A stretch of DNA of 64,000 bases from Proteus vulgaris (GTDB lineage Bacteria > Pseudomonadota > Gammaproteobacteria > Enterobacterales > Enterobacteriaceae). The stretch is taken from positions 620,001 through 684,000 of the forward strand of contig NZ_CP090064.1 in NCBI RefSeq assembly GCF_023100685.1, read 5' to 3'. The translations under genes and the position numbers were made by a program. Below, in pieces: positions 29,963 through 40,447 of the stretch. How positions within the stretch are numbered: position 1 is the first letter of the stretch; each line of letters starts with the position of its first letter. Under the pieces are notes generated by a model. That model had not been told where the DNA came from. It was given only the letters and a program-made list of their open reading frames with translations, and searched no databases.

Positions 29963-32900
29963 ATGAATGGATTCAAAAAAGTGCTATTCAAAGATAATAT
30001 AAATGAAATTGTATCAAAAATTGAAAATCATATAAAAGAAAATAATTCAGAACTTTTTTTTAAAGTACAATCTGTAAAAAGAATATTAACAGAAAGTTAT
30101 ATATCTATTTTCATTTCTAAAAATGAGTATGCTGCGAATGAGTTTTTAGAAAAAATAGAGAATAGTTTTTCACTTTATCATAAAAATGAATTTACAAAAC
30201 AGCTTGATTTAATTAGAAAAAAAATCAATAAAAGCATAGAGGAACTATTTGTTAATAGTGCAAAATTAGCAGGAAGAGGATCTAATAAAATAAAAAAAGA
30301 ACGATTGGAATTATTAATGCAGCATAATGTTTCTGGTGATTACTATTTGGAATTTGAAAGTAAAAAGCTATTTATACAAATAGATAATGAAAATAATAGT
30401 TTTAAAATTATTGATTTTAATGGATGTGCTGAGTTTTTTTATGATAAAAATAGTCTAATAAATAAAAACAATTCTCTTATAAGTATTAAGAATGATGATA
30501 GCTTTTTATATTATCGATTTTATAATAAAAAAGAATATTCTGATCATTTTAATAATACGGAAAATTGGAGTATCAATAATAAAAACATTCTTGATATGAT
30601 AATCAATAATATTAAAATTAAAGAAAAAATAAGTATCAATAAAGATATTAGTATTGAACTGAATGAGAGTTATTCGTATAAAAATATTTTTATTGTTAGA
30701 GATAACTTGAACAAAACAGAGAAAATACTGCATATATATGTCTCTGATATAGAAGAAGCATTTACAATTGCAAAATCTAAATATGAGCAAATAACTGATA
30801 GTGGAGAACATTTACTTTATAAAATCGGTACAGGTTGGTTTATTACTAAAATAAAACATAATGTTATGAAAAAGTTTTCACAATATACGGATCTATTAAA
30901 ACCATTAGAAAAAATAATGAGCCGAGTTAATTTAATTACCTCAACAGAAACTAATTATGATTTTAGTCATATTCAAAATCTTAATGGATTATGTTATGGG
31001 CTGAGTTTGAACTATTTAGTCGAAGTTATAAATGGTGGTTTAGAAGGAGGGAATAAATATTTATTCTGGTTAAAGGAGAATGTACGATCTTATCAAAATG
31101 AACAAGAAATTATAGCCGATAAATTTGATTCAATTTTATTTAGTAGTATACGGGAATATGAAATATTAAATCTAATTAAAGAAATAAAAAGTATCATATT
31201 TTCTCAGCATTTCCAAATGGAAAGGTTAAGTGAAAAAGCACAATATTTTGTATTTGATTCAATAAAATCAAGTGAATATAGTAAAATTTTAGAACAACGA
31301 GGATTAAAAAGATCACATATAAGAAAAATAGCATATGATAAAAACAAAATTAATGAATACTTAGAGTACATCATAAAAAATAATGATAATTATTATGCTA
31401 TTATTGGATTTAAAGATCATGCTATTGCTATTTCATATAAAAAATACTCTGAAAATTATTATAAATTTTCCTTGTTTGATTCTAATAGTGAATTATTAGA
31501 ATATTCTAGTGTTGGATCTATAAATAAAATTTTAGCGAGTAAAATGGATTTTTATGGCTCACATGATATTGATAATGAAAAATATATTATTTTTGATGAG
31601 TATATAAATAATAAAGAATCAAATTACCGAAATGTATGGGATTATAATGATGTAGAGATAAATAAAGGTCTTGCTGAGAATATAAAGAAAATAGGTTTTG
31701 CATTACCCTTTGACGAAAATATTACAGGGCGTGTTCTTCATTATAATGAACATCGTGATCTTATAGTTGAGCTAAAAAGAAACAATAAAATAATAGAAGT
31801 TGTTGTAAAGAATTCTAATTTTGATGAAGGGATTTATTTAATAAAAAATCATTTTTCTCAGATCGTAAAGAATGAAAAAGCCAGTAAAATTACTTTAAAT
31901 AAAAATGATAATGGTGATATAAATATTCAAGAAACTGAGTTTGATAATTTTCAAAAAATAATAATAAACAAAAATTATATTGAATTTAGTGATGTATACT
32001 ATCGTGATCTGATTAAGATTAATAGTTATTTATTAAAAGGAAGCAAATCTACTTTATTAAATGAAATAGTTTCTTTAATTGATATCTTAGAAGGAAATAT
32101 ATATTTTGATAAGTTGTCAGCAAGTTTATCTCTTATTAACAAAATAGAATATTTTAATTATAATAATAAAGGTATATCTCTTTTTAATATATTAAATAAA
32201 GTAAAGGAAAAAATAGAAAGTAAGTTATTTTATGATAAGTTAATTTATGGGAAAGATAAGTTAATCGCCTTATCTAAAAAAAATAGTTTAGTTGCTGCAA
32301 AATTTTATCAATTAATGGTTAATGAAATTAATGAAGTTAATAAAGGTGTTAGTAATTTCATTTACAATAATATTATTGAAAGTCCTTATTTGTCACTAGA
32401 TGAAAATAGAAGTATGGGAGTTTATGGATATGATTATACTATTGAATTTAAAGAGAATTATCAATATATAGATGAAGTAATTAAAGGAATTGATATTCCA
32501 GAATTAAAAAATACTCTTTTATTAGAAGAAAAAAATAGATTACATTTAAAAGATAGCTATAAGAAACTATTAGAATATAAAAATCATAATTATGTAAGTA
32601 AATTAATTGGCTTTATTGAAAATGAAATAGATTTAAAAAAAGGTAATAAATTAAGCTCTTATCAAGATTTGTATTTTGATTTTTTTATAAATCAGCAATT
32701 CACCAATAAAATGATTATTCATGAAATGGTTCAATTGGAAAACTATTTTCTTAATAATTACCGTGAAAAAAATTATGGATACTATCAAAATAATTTCTTT
32801 ATTAATGAAGATGATCCTCGTGTTCTTTTAGAAAAATCACTTAATCAAAATAAAAATAAAATAGATTGTAGTTATTTATTATTTGATGATAGTAAAGAAA

Positions 32901-35900
32901 ATTTAAATTTTTTATTTTCTGAAAATATTATCTTTACTGATAAAATCATAGATAATATTATTCTTGATAATATAGAAATGTATTATCAAGAAGATATTAT
33001 AAATTATTTCTATAATGGTATTAAAAATGAAGAGCTAACCTCATACCTAAAAGATAAGCCAGAAGTAAGTCATCTTTTGGATTATTGTCTAAAAAATAGA
33101 ATAAGAATAATAGTAACAGGAAATAGTGAAAGAAGTCTTTTTAATCAAGAATTAATTAGACAAAAGGATGAAGTCGAAAAACTATATAATATTATTTTAG
33201 AAAATCAATTTTTTAATGAAAAAACAATTGTTTTTGCAAAAAAGGATAAATTGTTAAGTCACCAATATGGTGATTTTTTTATTGAAGGAATTGCTCAACG
33301 ACTAAATATGCCTATTTATCAAATAATTGATAATAGGTTATCTCTATCAAAGGATAACGTAATTGTTAAACCTTTAGTCAAACGACAACATATAGATAAA
33401 CCTTTACTTGCAAATGTTCTACTATCTCATGTCATCATTCCTGAGATAGAATCTAATAATATAGAACCCATCTCACTTAATGAAAAAATAAAAAAAGAAA
33501 ATCAAAAATTAACTGAAGGGTTATACCAATTTGTTTCTAAAATACATCCTAATTATCGTGATAATAAAGAATTTAAACTAGGCTATGAAAAAGATATTAA
33601 AACTGTTATTTATGACTATTCAGATAAAATCACAGTATTAGATATCTTTAATTACATTAAACTTAATCATTATGGGCTTAATCTTTATCAACTCGGTTCT
33701 ATCATCAATAAAATTGATAATGTTAATATCAAACAGCATAGGGAAAAATTAAAGGAGCTCAGTGATAAGCTTATTAATAATGATATTTCCATAAATACTG
33801 CATGTGAAAAATATCAGTATGAGTTATCTGCTTTTTTTAACGTTTCAAGTAAAATAAAAATAAAAAATAAGTTAACACAAATGATACATGATCCGCTGAT
33901 TAATAAAAAATTTAATCAATATTTAATGGGGGGAATAACATATCAACAATGGCAATCATTGATTTCCTTATCAGAAGGATCGCTGACATTAATTGAAAAA
34001 ACAAATAAAACAATTGAGGTGATTCATGCAATTTATGATAATCCAACATTGATAAATAAATTAAGTTTGTTTTCAAGAAATTTACTTGATTCATTTTTTG
34101 ATAGAAATAAAAAAGGTAATTTATACAGAGTGTTATTAGATAACATCTCTAATTTTGGAAACTATAAAAGGATAATAAGTTCACTTCAAAATATTATCAC
34201 AATGATCCATCATAAAGAGATACTAAATTCATCATCGCCCTCTAAGGCTTTAGAAAAAGCAAGTAACTTTAATCAATTAAATATATTGGAGATGAATAAC
34301 CAACCATTAATTAATAAAGAAAAATTAAAAATAAATGAACATTTTTTTGATAAGCAATTATTGGTCAATGTAGGAGCGATAATTAATGGAAAAAGTATCG
34401 ATTTAATTGATCTTAGTAAAATAGATAAATGGGAGTCAAAACTCACCTTCGACCCTCATCATTTTAATGATTATTTTTTATCTATTTCTGGCAATGAAAA
34501 AGACAAACAGATAATTTCTCTATTTTCTTATTTACTAAATAGTAAAGAAGATAAAATTAAATATCTACTTTCTAATGATACTAATAGAATTGATTATATT
34601 GTTGCTTATGAAAGATTAGCTAAAATTATTGATTTAGAAAATAAAGAATATAGTAATAATGATTGGGATGTATTAAGGAAACAGTCATCAATAATTCCAC
34701 GACATATGAAAATAATAAGTAAGATTGGTTATGCTAATATTACTTATAGTATGTGGCAGTCAGTTAATTCTACGTTTATGCTGGCTGAACAACTTAGTAA
34801 TCCATTGTTGACATCAAAAGAACGTCAAGAGATCATTAATAACCTTGCTATAATGTGGTCTGAAATGGTCTACAATGGTTTGTCTGAAGTAATTGAAATT
34901 TCATTAGCTAAAGGATTGCTAAAATATCGGCATAATCCATTGGAATATATTAATAAAATAAGCACAAAAATAGGTGTTGGGCTGAATATACTTTCTATTG
35001 GCTTCGATATTTATAATGCTTACGATAATTTTAGTCGAATTTCAGATGAAAATAGTGAAAAGCAACGTATTGATTATATTGTTAATGGATCTTTGGCTGT
35101 AGTGTCTGGATTGGTAACTTTGGGGGTTTCTATTGCGATGCTTGCAGGTTCAACTATTGCTGGCCCTATAGGTATTGTTGCAGGTGCCGTTATTGCTTTA
35201 GCAACTTCAATTTATACAGCAGCAAGGCTTATTGAGGAAGCAAAAACAAAAGTACATTTTACACCACTAGAAGAGCTGAATAATGGCTTTTATGCATTTT
35301 TGATGGGGGATCTTATACCAGATAAAAAAAATGAAATTATCTATTTGGAAACCAAAATGCAATTAGAATCATTGATAGATAAAAATGCAGCTAATTATCT
35401 TGAAGAAATAAGAAAGCAATTTAATTTTGCTCGTTATTTCTATACTAATGAGAAACAAATATATCAAGAATGTTATTATTATAAGATAGTGCCAAACCTA
35501 ATGGGTAAGAAATTAGATTCAATTTTAAATCCTTTTGGTGAGTATGTTGCTCAGCGAATATCGTTAAATATGAGTCAAAAAGAAGCAGAAAAAATAGCAG
35601 CACTCTCTTATCATTTACGTTCGGAAAAAACAGAATATAAGTATTATCTACCTAAAGAAGCTATAGCCACAAATGAAATACTTATTTTTGATATGGATTT
35701 TTATATTAATGAATTGAAACGTTACTCTATAGATATTATTTCAGATGATAATTCACCTATATTCTCTGAGGTTGTTGATGATGATTTTTTCAGAAGAATA
35801 AAAACAACACGAGAAAATAGCATTCATCTATTTGGTGAAAAAAAAGTAACTAATGATTTAATAAAAGCTAATAAATATGAAAGATATTATAATTTGGGTT

Positions 35901-38152
35901 GGAATGAAAATGAGGTTTTTTATTTTAATACTCATAACGGTGATGATATTATTGTCGCTCCTTCAAATACTAAAAACACCTTTGATATTTATAATGGAAC
36001 TAAAAGGATAAGTGGAGGAAATAAAGATGATACATTTAATTTATTTACTTCGAAATCACCTCTTTATGCTAGTCGTTTTTATGGGCGTGGAGGATGTGAC
36101 ACACTCCGTATTATTAAGACAAAAAATAAATATACGGGTTATGAAGTTAATTTATTAGATAATTACGTTAAGTTCAAAGGGTCAGAAGAAGAAACAAATA
36201 GCCAAAATTTCCACTCGAAACTTTTTCTTTATCAAGATAAGGATGGCTTTTACTCGAGGCAATTGATTGATTCTATGCCTAATATCGTATTACAAAATCA
36301 AAGTGTCATTGCTTATTTAGACAGTATTGAAAATGTTATAGGGAGTGAAACAGGCAATGATATTATTTATGGCAATCAAGAGGATAATTACTTAGATGGT
36401 GGTGGCGGGGCAGATTTATTATATGGATTAGGGGGAAATGATACTTTAGTATTACAGGAAGGATATGCTGAAGGTGGTGAAGGGAATGATAGTTATATTA
36501 TTTTAAGAGCATCGTTAGAACAAAGTTATAATATTCAGTTTGAAACAATTATTAATGAAGATTCTCAAGATAATGCCAGTATTGTAAAATTGAATTATCG
36601 TTTTGATGAGATTTCTGCGATCCGTCGTTATGGAAAAGATATTTTATTTGATATGAAAGTGAATGATGGAAATAAAAATAATGATTTAATCTATCATTCA
36701 ATAAAATTAAAAAATGTTTATAAAGATAAAGAAGGACAAGTATTATCTCATCGATATACTTTAGTTATGAATGACGGATTTATGCTAACAGCTAAAGAAT
36801 GTACAAGTAGTAAAGATAATATATTTTATCAGTTTAGTTATTTACAACAATACAGTAGTAACAATAAGAATGTTCAGCATTTTCATATAGATAATAATAA
36901 TCACTCTTTAAGTATTTCATATCCTAATGAAATGATAATAATTAACTTATTACCCCAATTACATTACAGTGGATTTTCTGTCGATGAGAACATACGATTT
37001 ACTATTGATGGCAATGATTGTGATAATTATTATCTTGGTATTACTCCTAATTCGTTAATTAAACTCAGTTCAGGTCATGATAGCTATCAAATCAAAACAT
37101 TTTTAGCGCAAGATAAACATGAAACAATCACTGTCTCTCTTTCTAACAATTCAAATAAATTAACTCCTGATTGTATTAGTAATTTTATTTTATCTGATAT
37201 CAGTGGGTTTGATTTAAAGTTTCATAATGGTGTTTTATCTCACCGCTATCATCCGAATGCTCACCTGAAACTTGTATTTGAATTATCACATCTTCAATCT
37301 ATTGTTGACTCTGGTATGAAAATTCGCCTAATTGATAAAGACAATGTCGTCTTTACTCTTCCCACACAAGAGAATAAGCAACAATTGCTTATACCTACCG
37401 ATGATTTAAATTTAGCTCTCAGCTCAGAAGATGATGTACTTATGATCCCTGGCTCACTGAGCTTAAATAAAGAGGCATTGCTTGCATATTCCCTTTATCC
37501 TTTTCACTCTGAATTAATATCGATCTCTACCTCCTTGCAAGAGCAACAAAACCAAGCAACCGATCTATTGTCAGTTCTCTACCTTATGGATGGGGATGAT
37601 ATTGTTGTTAATCACAATAAAAATAGCTCTGTGATAGATGCTGGTGCAGGAGACGATAGTATTGTGGTTAATCATGGGCATCATATTTTAATTGCTGGAG
37701 AGGGTAATGATAGCCTAAATGCAGGGAGTGGAAATGACCTTTTGATCTCGGGATCAGGCCTTGATTATTTAAGTGGGGGAACTGGCAGTAATGTTTATAT
37801 TGTAAAAAAACGCTGTGGTGAAGTTATTGTTTATGATGAAGGTAAAAACAGCCATATTTTTATTTCTGGGTTATCTGAGCATGATAGGTTAATTTATTCT
37901 CAAATTGGTGATGAAAGGCAGTATAAAACACAAGATAACCAATTTACTTTAACCTTAAGGGTAAAAGAAGATGAGATTAATTCTTCAGTTACTGTTATTG
38001 AAAAGCAAAGCACGCTTTCTATACCATCTCTTGCTTTAATTATTCAAGAAATGGCTCAATTTAACGAGCAACAATTGGCAATAATGCAAGGTAGTGAATT
38101 TATTCCATCACCTATATGGTCACCTTTACCATTAGTGACAAAACATTTGTGA
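29963..38152 (+). CDS. Giant multidomain toxin: C58-like protease, TcdA/B-like pore region, RTX repeats
   Basis: 2729 residues, with far more A+T and Asn/Ile/Lys than its neighbours. Residues about 330-520 hold a papain-like triad in the pattern of C58 (YopT-type) proteases: Cys344 (NGLCYGLSLNYL), His486 (GFKDHAIAISYKK) and Asp506 (SLFDSNSE). Residues about 1000-1170 may be a degenerate TIKI/ChaN-like domain as found in Mcf-type toxins (tentative). Residues about 1580-1900 resemble the TcdA/TcdB pore-forming domain, with a hydrophobic run at about 1708-1753 (AGPIGIVAGAVIALA). RTX repeats lie about 1991-2030, 2127-2180 (GNDIIYGNQEDNYLDGGGG) and 2561-2612. There is no signal peptide, as expected for type I export. 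ATG 29963 has AAGGA upstream. No acyltransferase, HlyB/D or TolC gene lies beside it. Confidence 0.85.
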   Translation: MNGFKKVLFKDNINEIVSKIENHIKENNSELFFKVQSVKRILTESYISIFISKNEYAANEFLEKIENSFSLYHKNEFTKQLDLIRKKINKSIEELFVNSAKLAGRGSNKIKKERLELLMQHNVSGDYYLEFESKKLFIQIDNENNSFKIIDFNGCAEFFYDKNSLINKNNSLISIKNDDSFLYYRFYNKKEYSDHFNNTENWSINNKNILDMIINNIKIKEKISINKDISIELNESYSYKNIFIVRDNLNKTEKILHIYVSDIEEAFTIAKSKYEQITDSGEHLLYKIGTGWFITKIKHNVMKKFSQYTDLLKPLEKIMSRVNLITSTETNYDFSHIQNLNGLCYGLSLNYLVEVINGGLEGGNKYLFWLKENVRSYQNEQEIIADKFDSILFSSIREYEILNLIKEIKSIIFSQHFQMERLSEKAQYFVFDSIKSSEYSKILEQRGLKRSHIRKIAYDKNKINEYLEYIIKNNDNYYAIIGFKDHAIAISYKKYSENYYKFSLFDSNSELLEYSSVGSINKILASKMDFYGSHDIDNEKYIIFDEYINNKESNYRNVWDYNDVEINKGLAENIKKIGFALPFDENITGRVLHYNEHRDLIVELKRNNKIIEVVVKNSNFDEGIYLIKNHFSQIVKNEKASKITLNKNDNGDINIQETEFDNFQKIIINKNYIEFSDVYYRDLIKINSYLLKGSKSTLLNEIVSLIDILEGNIYFDKLSASLSLINKIEYFNYNNKGISLFNILNKVKEKIESKLFYDKLIYGKDKLIALSKKNSLVAAKFYQLMVNEINEVNKGVSNFIYNNIIESPYLSLDENRSMGVYGYDYTIEFKENYQYIDEVIKGIDIPELKNTLLLEEKNRLHLKDSYKKLLEYKNHNYVSKLIGFIENEIDLKKGNKLSSYQDLYFDFFINQQFTNKMIIHEMVQLENYFLNNYREKNYGYYQNNFFINEDDPRVLLEKSLNQNKNKIDCSYLLFDDSKENLNFLFSENIIFTDKIIDNIILDNIEMYYQEDIINYFYNGIKNEELTSYLKDKPEVSHLLDYCLKNRIRIIVTGNSERSLFNQELIRQKDEVEKLYNIILENQFFNEKTIVFAKKDKLLSHQYGDFFIEGIAQRLNMPIYQIIDNRLSLSKDNVIVKPLVKRQHIDKPLLANVLLSHVIIPEIESNNIEPISLNEKIKKENQKLTEGLYQFVSKIHPNYRDNKEFKLGYEKDIKTVIYDYSDKITVLDIFNYIKLNHYGLNLYQLGSIINKIDNVNIKQHREKLKELSDKLINNDISINTACEKYQYELSAFFNVSSKIKIKNKLTQMIHDPLINKKFNQYLMGGITYQQWQSLISLSEGSLTLIEKTNKTIEVIHAIYDNPTLINKLSLFSRNLLDSFFDRNKKGNLYRVLLDNISNFGNYKRIISSLQNIITMIHHKEILNSSSPSKALEKASNFNQLNILEMNNQPLINKEKLKINEHFFDKQLLVNVGAIINGKSIDLIDLSKIDKWESKLTFDPHHFNDYFLSISGNEKDKQIISLFSYLLNSKEDKIKYLLSNDTNRIDYIVAYERLAKIIDLENKEYSNNDWDVLRKQSSIIPRHMKIISKIGYANITYSMWQSVNSTFMLAEQLSNPLLTSKERQEIINNLAIMWSEMVYNGLSEVIEISLAKGLLKYRHNPLEYINKISTKIGVGLNILSIGFDIYNAYDNFSRISDENSEKQRIDYIVNGSLAVVSGLVTLGVSIAMLAGSTIAGPIGIVAGAVIALATSIYTAARLIEEAKTKVHFTPLEELNNGFYAFLMGDLIPDKKNEIIYLETKMQLESLIDKNAANYLEEIRKQFNFARYFYTNEKQIYQECYYYKIVPNLMGKKLDSILNPFGEYVAQRISLNMSQKEAEKIAALSYHLRSEKTEYKYYLPKEAIATNEILIFDMDFYINELKRYSIDIISDDNSPIFSEVVDDDFFRRIKTTRENSIHLFGEKKVTNDLIKANKYERYYNLGWNENEVFYFNTHNGDDIIVAPSNTKNTFDIYNGTKRISGGNKDDTFNLFTSKSPLYASRFYGRGGCDTLRIIKTKNKYTGYEVNLLDNYVKFKGSEEETNSQNFHSKLFLYQDKDGFYSRQLIDSMPNIVLQNQSVIAYLDSIENVIGSETGNDIIYGNQEDNYLDGGGGADLLYGLGGNDTLVLQEGYAEGGEGNDSYIILRASLEQSYNIQFETIINEDSQDNASIVKLNYRFDEISAIRRYGKDILFDMKVNDGNKNNDLIYHSIKLKNVYKDKEGQVLSHRYTLVMNDGFMLTAKECTSSKDNIFYQFSYLQQYSSNNKNVQHFHIDNNNHSLSISYPNEMIIINLLPQLHYSGFSVDENIRFTIDGNDCDNYYLGITPNSLIKLSSGHDSYQIKTFLAQDKHETITVSLSNNSNKLTPDCISNFILSDISGFDLKFHNGVLSHRYHPNAHLKLVFELSHLQSIVDSGMKIRLIDKDNVVFTLPTQENKQQLLIPTDDLNLALSSEDDVLMIPGSLSLNKEALLAYSLYPFHSELISISTSLQEQQNQATDLLSVLYLMDGDDIVVNHNKNSSVIDAGAGDDSIVVNHGHHILIAGEGNDSLNAGSGNDLLISGSGLDYLSGGTGSNVYIVKKRCGEVIVYDEGKNSHIFISGLSEHDRLIYSQIGDERQYKTQDNQFTLTLRVKEDEINSSVTVIEKQSTLSIPSLALIIQEMAQFNEQQLAIMQGSEFIPSPIWSPLPLVTKHL

Positions 38153-38164
38153 TCTTCAATATAA

Positions 38165-38196
38165 AAAAACAGCACTTATGTTAGTGCTGTTTTTAT
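38165..38196. terminator. Terminator between the toxin gene and yaaA
   Basis: The inverted repeat AAAAACAGCACT / AGTGCTGTTTTT with a TATGTT loop lies 13 bases after the toxin stop. It is bidirectional between convergent genes. Confidence 0.87.
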
Positions 38197-38223
38197 TTGT
38201 AAGATAATGCGTGATCAATATTT

Positions 38224-39006
38224 TTATTTGACTAGTGATTCGGTACGTTTAAATACTAAGGTATTACCTTCAGATTCAGCAGAGTTAAATTGATAACCCT
38301 CTAAATCAAATTCTTTAAGTTGTGTTTTGTCAGTGAGTTTTTCTTGAATAATAAAACGGCTCATTAATCCGCGCGCCTTTTTAGCGTAAAAGCTAATGAC
38401 TTTGTATTTCCCATTCTTCTCATCTAGAAAAACAGGTTTAATAATTTCAGCATTGAGTTTTTTCGGGTTAACGGATTTAAAATATTCATCAGAGGCTAAA
38501 TTAACTAAAACGTTATCACCTTGTGCTTCAATCGCTTTATTTAATGCTTCTGTAATGGTGTTTCCCCAAAATTGGTATAAATCACTGCCCTTGTTATTTT
38601 TTAGCTTTATTCCCATTTCAAGACGATAAGGTTGCATTAAATCCAGAGGGCGTAATACACCATATAAACCTGAAAGCATGCGTAAATGTTGTTGAGCAAA
38701 TTGAAAATCATCTTCAGAAAAGAGTTCAGCTTGCATGCCTGTATAAACATCACCTTTAAATGCCAAAATAGCTTGGCGCGCATTTTCTGGTGTGAAATTA
38801 GGTTGCCACTCACCAAAACGAGCAGTATTTAATCCTGCGAGTTTATCGCTTATCTTCATTAAGCTTGCAATATCACTTGAAGATAACTTTCGACACTCTT
38901 CGATAAGTTGTTGGGAATATTTTAGCAATTCAGGTTGGGTGAAATGCGTTGTTGCTAAAGGCGATTCGAAGTCCAGTGTTTTAGCTGGTGAAATAGTAAT
39001 TAGCAT
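38224..39006 (-). CDS. yaaA: Peroxide stress protein YaaA
   Basis: 260 residues, UPF0246/DUF328 family. The family start [16 protein letters not shown] and the conserved [22 protein letters not shown] and [10 protein letters not shown] segments are present. In E. coli the protein lowers free iron under hydrogen peroxide stress and binds DNA; the exact activity is not settled. ATG is at 39006. It is divergent from talB, as it lies near talB in E. coli. Confidence 0.93.
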   Translation of the reverse strand: MLITISPAKTLDFESPLATTHFTQPELLKYSQQLIEECRKLSSSDIASLMKISDKLAGLNTARFGEWQPNFTPENARQAILAFKGDVYTGMQAELFSEDDFQFAQQHLRMLSGLYGVLRPLDLMQPYRLEMGIKLKNNKGSDLYQFWGNTITEALNKAIEAQGDNVLVNLASDEYFKSVNPKKLNAEIIKPVFLDEKNGKYKVISFYAKKARGLMSRFIIQEKLTDKTQLKEFDLEGYQFNSAESEGNTLVFKRTESLVK

Positions 39007-39310
39007 AATTCCCTCAATTGGCTATTTTAATGTTCATCAAATATAACAAATTCTTTCGATAATAGGCTAAATTATAGTAATAGGAAAAAACAATGGTTTC
39101 TCTTATTTGGGGTAAAAATCGACAATTAAAACGATTCAGCCTGCGATCTTCTTCTGTTTTTTTCCGCTTTTGTTTCGCGAAAACGTTTGGCATTCAAATA
39201 ATTGCTTTGTATGAATCTAAGCGTCTTGTAGTGTGAGCAGTCCATGTTATTATCAATAGATATCCGCAGGTGACTGCAAACAGATTTACCTAGTAGATGA
39301 GATAAACAAA
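39007..39310. other. Divergent intergenic region yaaA/talB
   Basis: About 300 bases with no credible gene. It contains a perfect TTTCGCGAAA palindrome (39173-39182) of unknown meaning and the talB ribosome site (GATGAGAT). Confidence 0.45.
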
Positions 39311-40264
39311 ATGACCAACAAATTGACTTCTTTGCGTAAACTGACAACAGTTGTTGCTGACACTGGCGACATTGCAGCAATGAAACTGTATCAGCCTCAA
39401 GACGCAACTACCAACCCATCTTTAATTTTAAATGCAGCTCAAATTCCTGAATATCGTAAATTAATTGATGAAGCGATTGAATGGGCACGCTCACAAAGCG
39501 ATTCTCGTGAACAACAAATCGTTGATGCTTGTGACAAGCTGGCAGTAAATATTGGTTTAGAAATTTTAAAACTGATCCCTGGCCGTATTTCAACAGAAGT
39601 GGATGCTCGCCTGTCTTATGATACTCAAGCATGTATCGAAAAAGCACGCCACTTAATGAAGCTTTATAACGATGCAGGTATTAGTAACGACCGTATTCTT
39701 ATCAAATTAGCATCTACTTGGCAGGGTATTCGTGCCGCAGAGCAATTAGAAAAAGAAGGTATCAACTGTAACCTGACTTTACTGTTCTCTTTTGCTCAAG
39801 CTCGTGCATGTGCTGAAGCGGGTGTTTACCTGATTTCTCCATTTGTTGGTCGTATCATGGATTGGTATAAAGCTAATACAGATAAAAAAGAATTTGCACC
39901 TGCTGAAGATCCAGGTGTTATTTCTGTGACTGAAATCTACAATTATTACAAACAACATGGTTATAACACTGTTGTTATGGGCGCAAGCTTCCGTAATATG
40001 GGTGAGATTTTAGAATTAGCCGGTTGTGACCGCTTAACTATCGCACCAGCTCTGTTAAAAGAATTATCAGAAGCTGAAGGTGAAGTTGAACATAAGTTAT
40101 CTTATAAAGGTGAAGTGAAAGCACGTCCAGAAGCTATCACTGAAGCACAATTCTATTGGGAGCATAATGCAGACCCAATGGCAGTAGATAAATTATCTGA
40201 CGGTATTCGTAAATTTGCTGTCGATCAGGAAAAATTAGAGAAAATGATTGCGGATTTATTATAA
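39311..40264 (+). CDS. talB: Transaldolase B
   Basis: A pentose-phosphate pathway enzyme that transfers a dihydroxyacetone unit between sedoheptulose-7-phosphate and glyceraldehyde-3-phosphate. It has 317 residues, as in E. coli TalB. The Schiff-base Lys132 is in [14 protein letters not shown]. The signature [10 protein letters not shown] is at 31-40. ATG is at 39311. A terminator follows, so it is monocistronic. Confidence 0.97.
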   Translation: MTNKLTSLRKLTTVVADTGDIAAMKLYQPQDATTNPSLILNAAQIPEYRKLIDEAIEWARSQSDSREQQIVDACDKLAVNIGLEILKLIPGRISTEVDARLSYDTQACIEKARHLMKLYNDAGISNDRILIKLASTWQGIRAAEQLEKEGINCNLTLLFSFAQARACAEAGVYLISPFVGRIMDWYKANTDKKEFAPAEDPGVISVTEIYNYYKQHGYNTVVMGASFRNMGEILELAGCDRLTIAPALLKELSEAEGEVEHKLSYKGEVKARPEAITEAQFYWEHNADPMAVDKLSDGIRKFAVDQEKLEKMIADLL

Positions 40265-40292
40265 TTCGTCGTTAAATTCTTATAAAAATCTT

Positions 40293-40325
40293 AAATACCC
40301 ATCTTTTACAGGTGGGTATTTTCAT
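40293..40325 (+). terminator. talB terminator
   Basis: The stem AATACCCATC / GGTGGGTATT (one G-T pair) with a seven-base loop is followed by TTC and a T-run. Confidence 0.82.
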
Positions 40326-40447
40326 TTTTTTCTTCTCAAAATAACATTTAAGAAAATTTTAAGATTAAATTGATTGGAATATATTATTTATCCAGTAATA
40401 ATTATAAAAATATATTATTAGAATACTCTATTTATTATTGGTGAATT

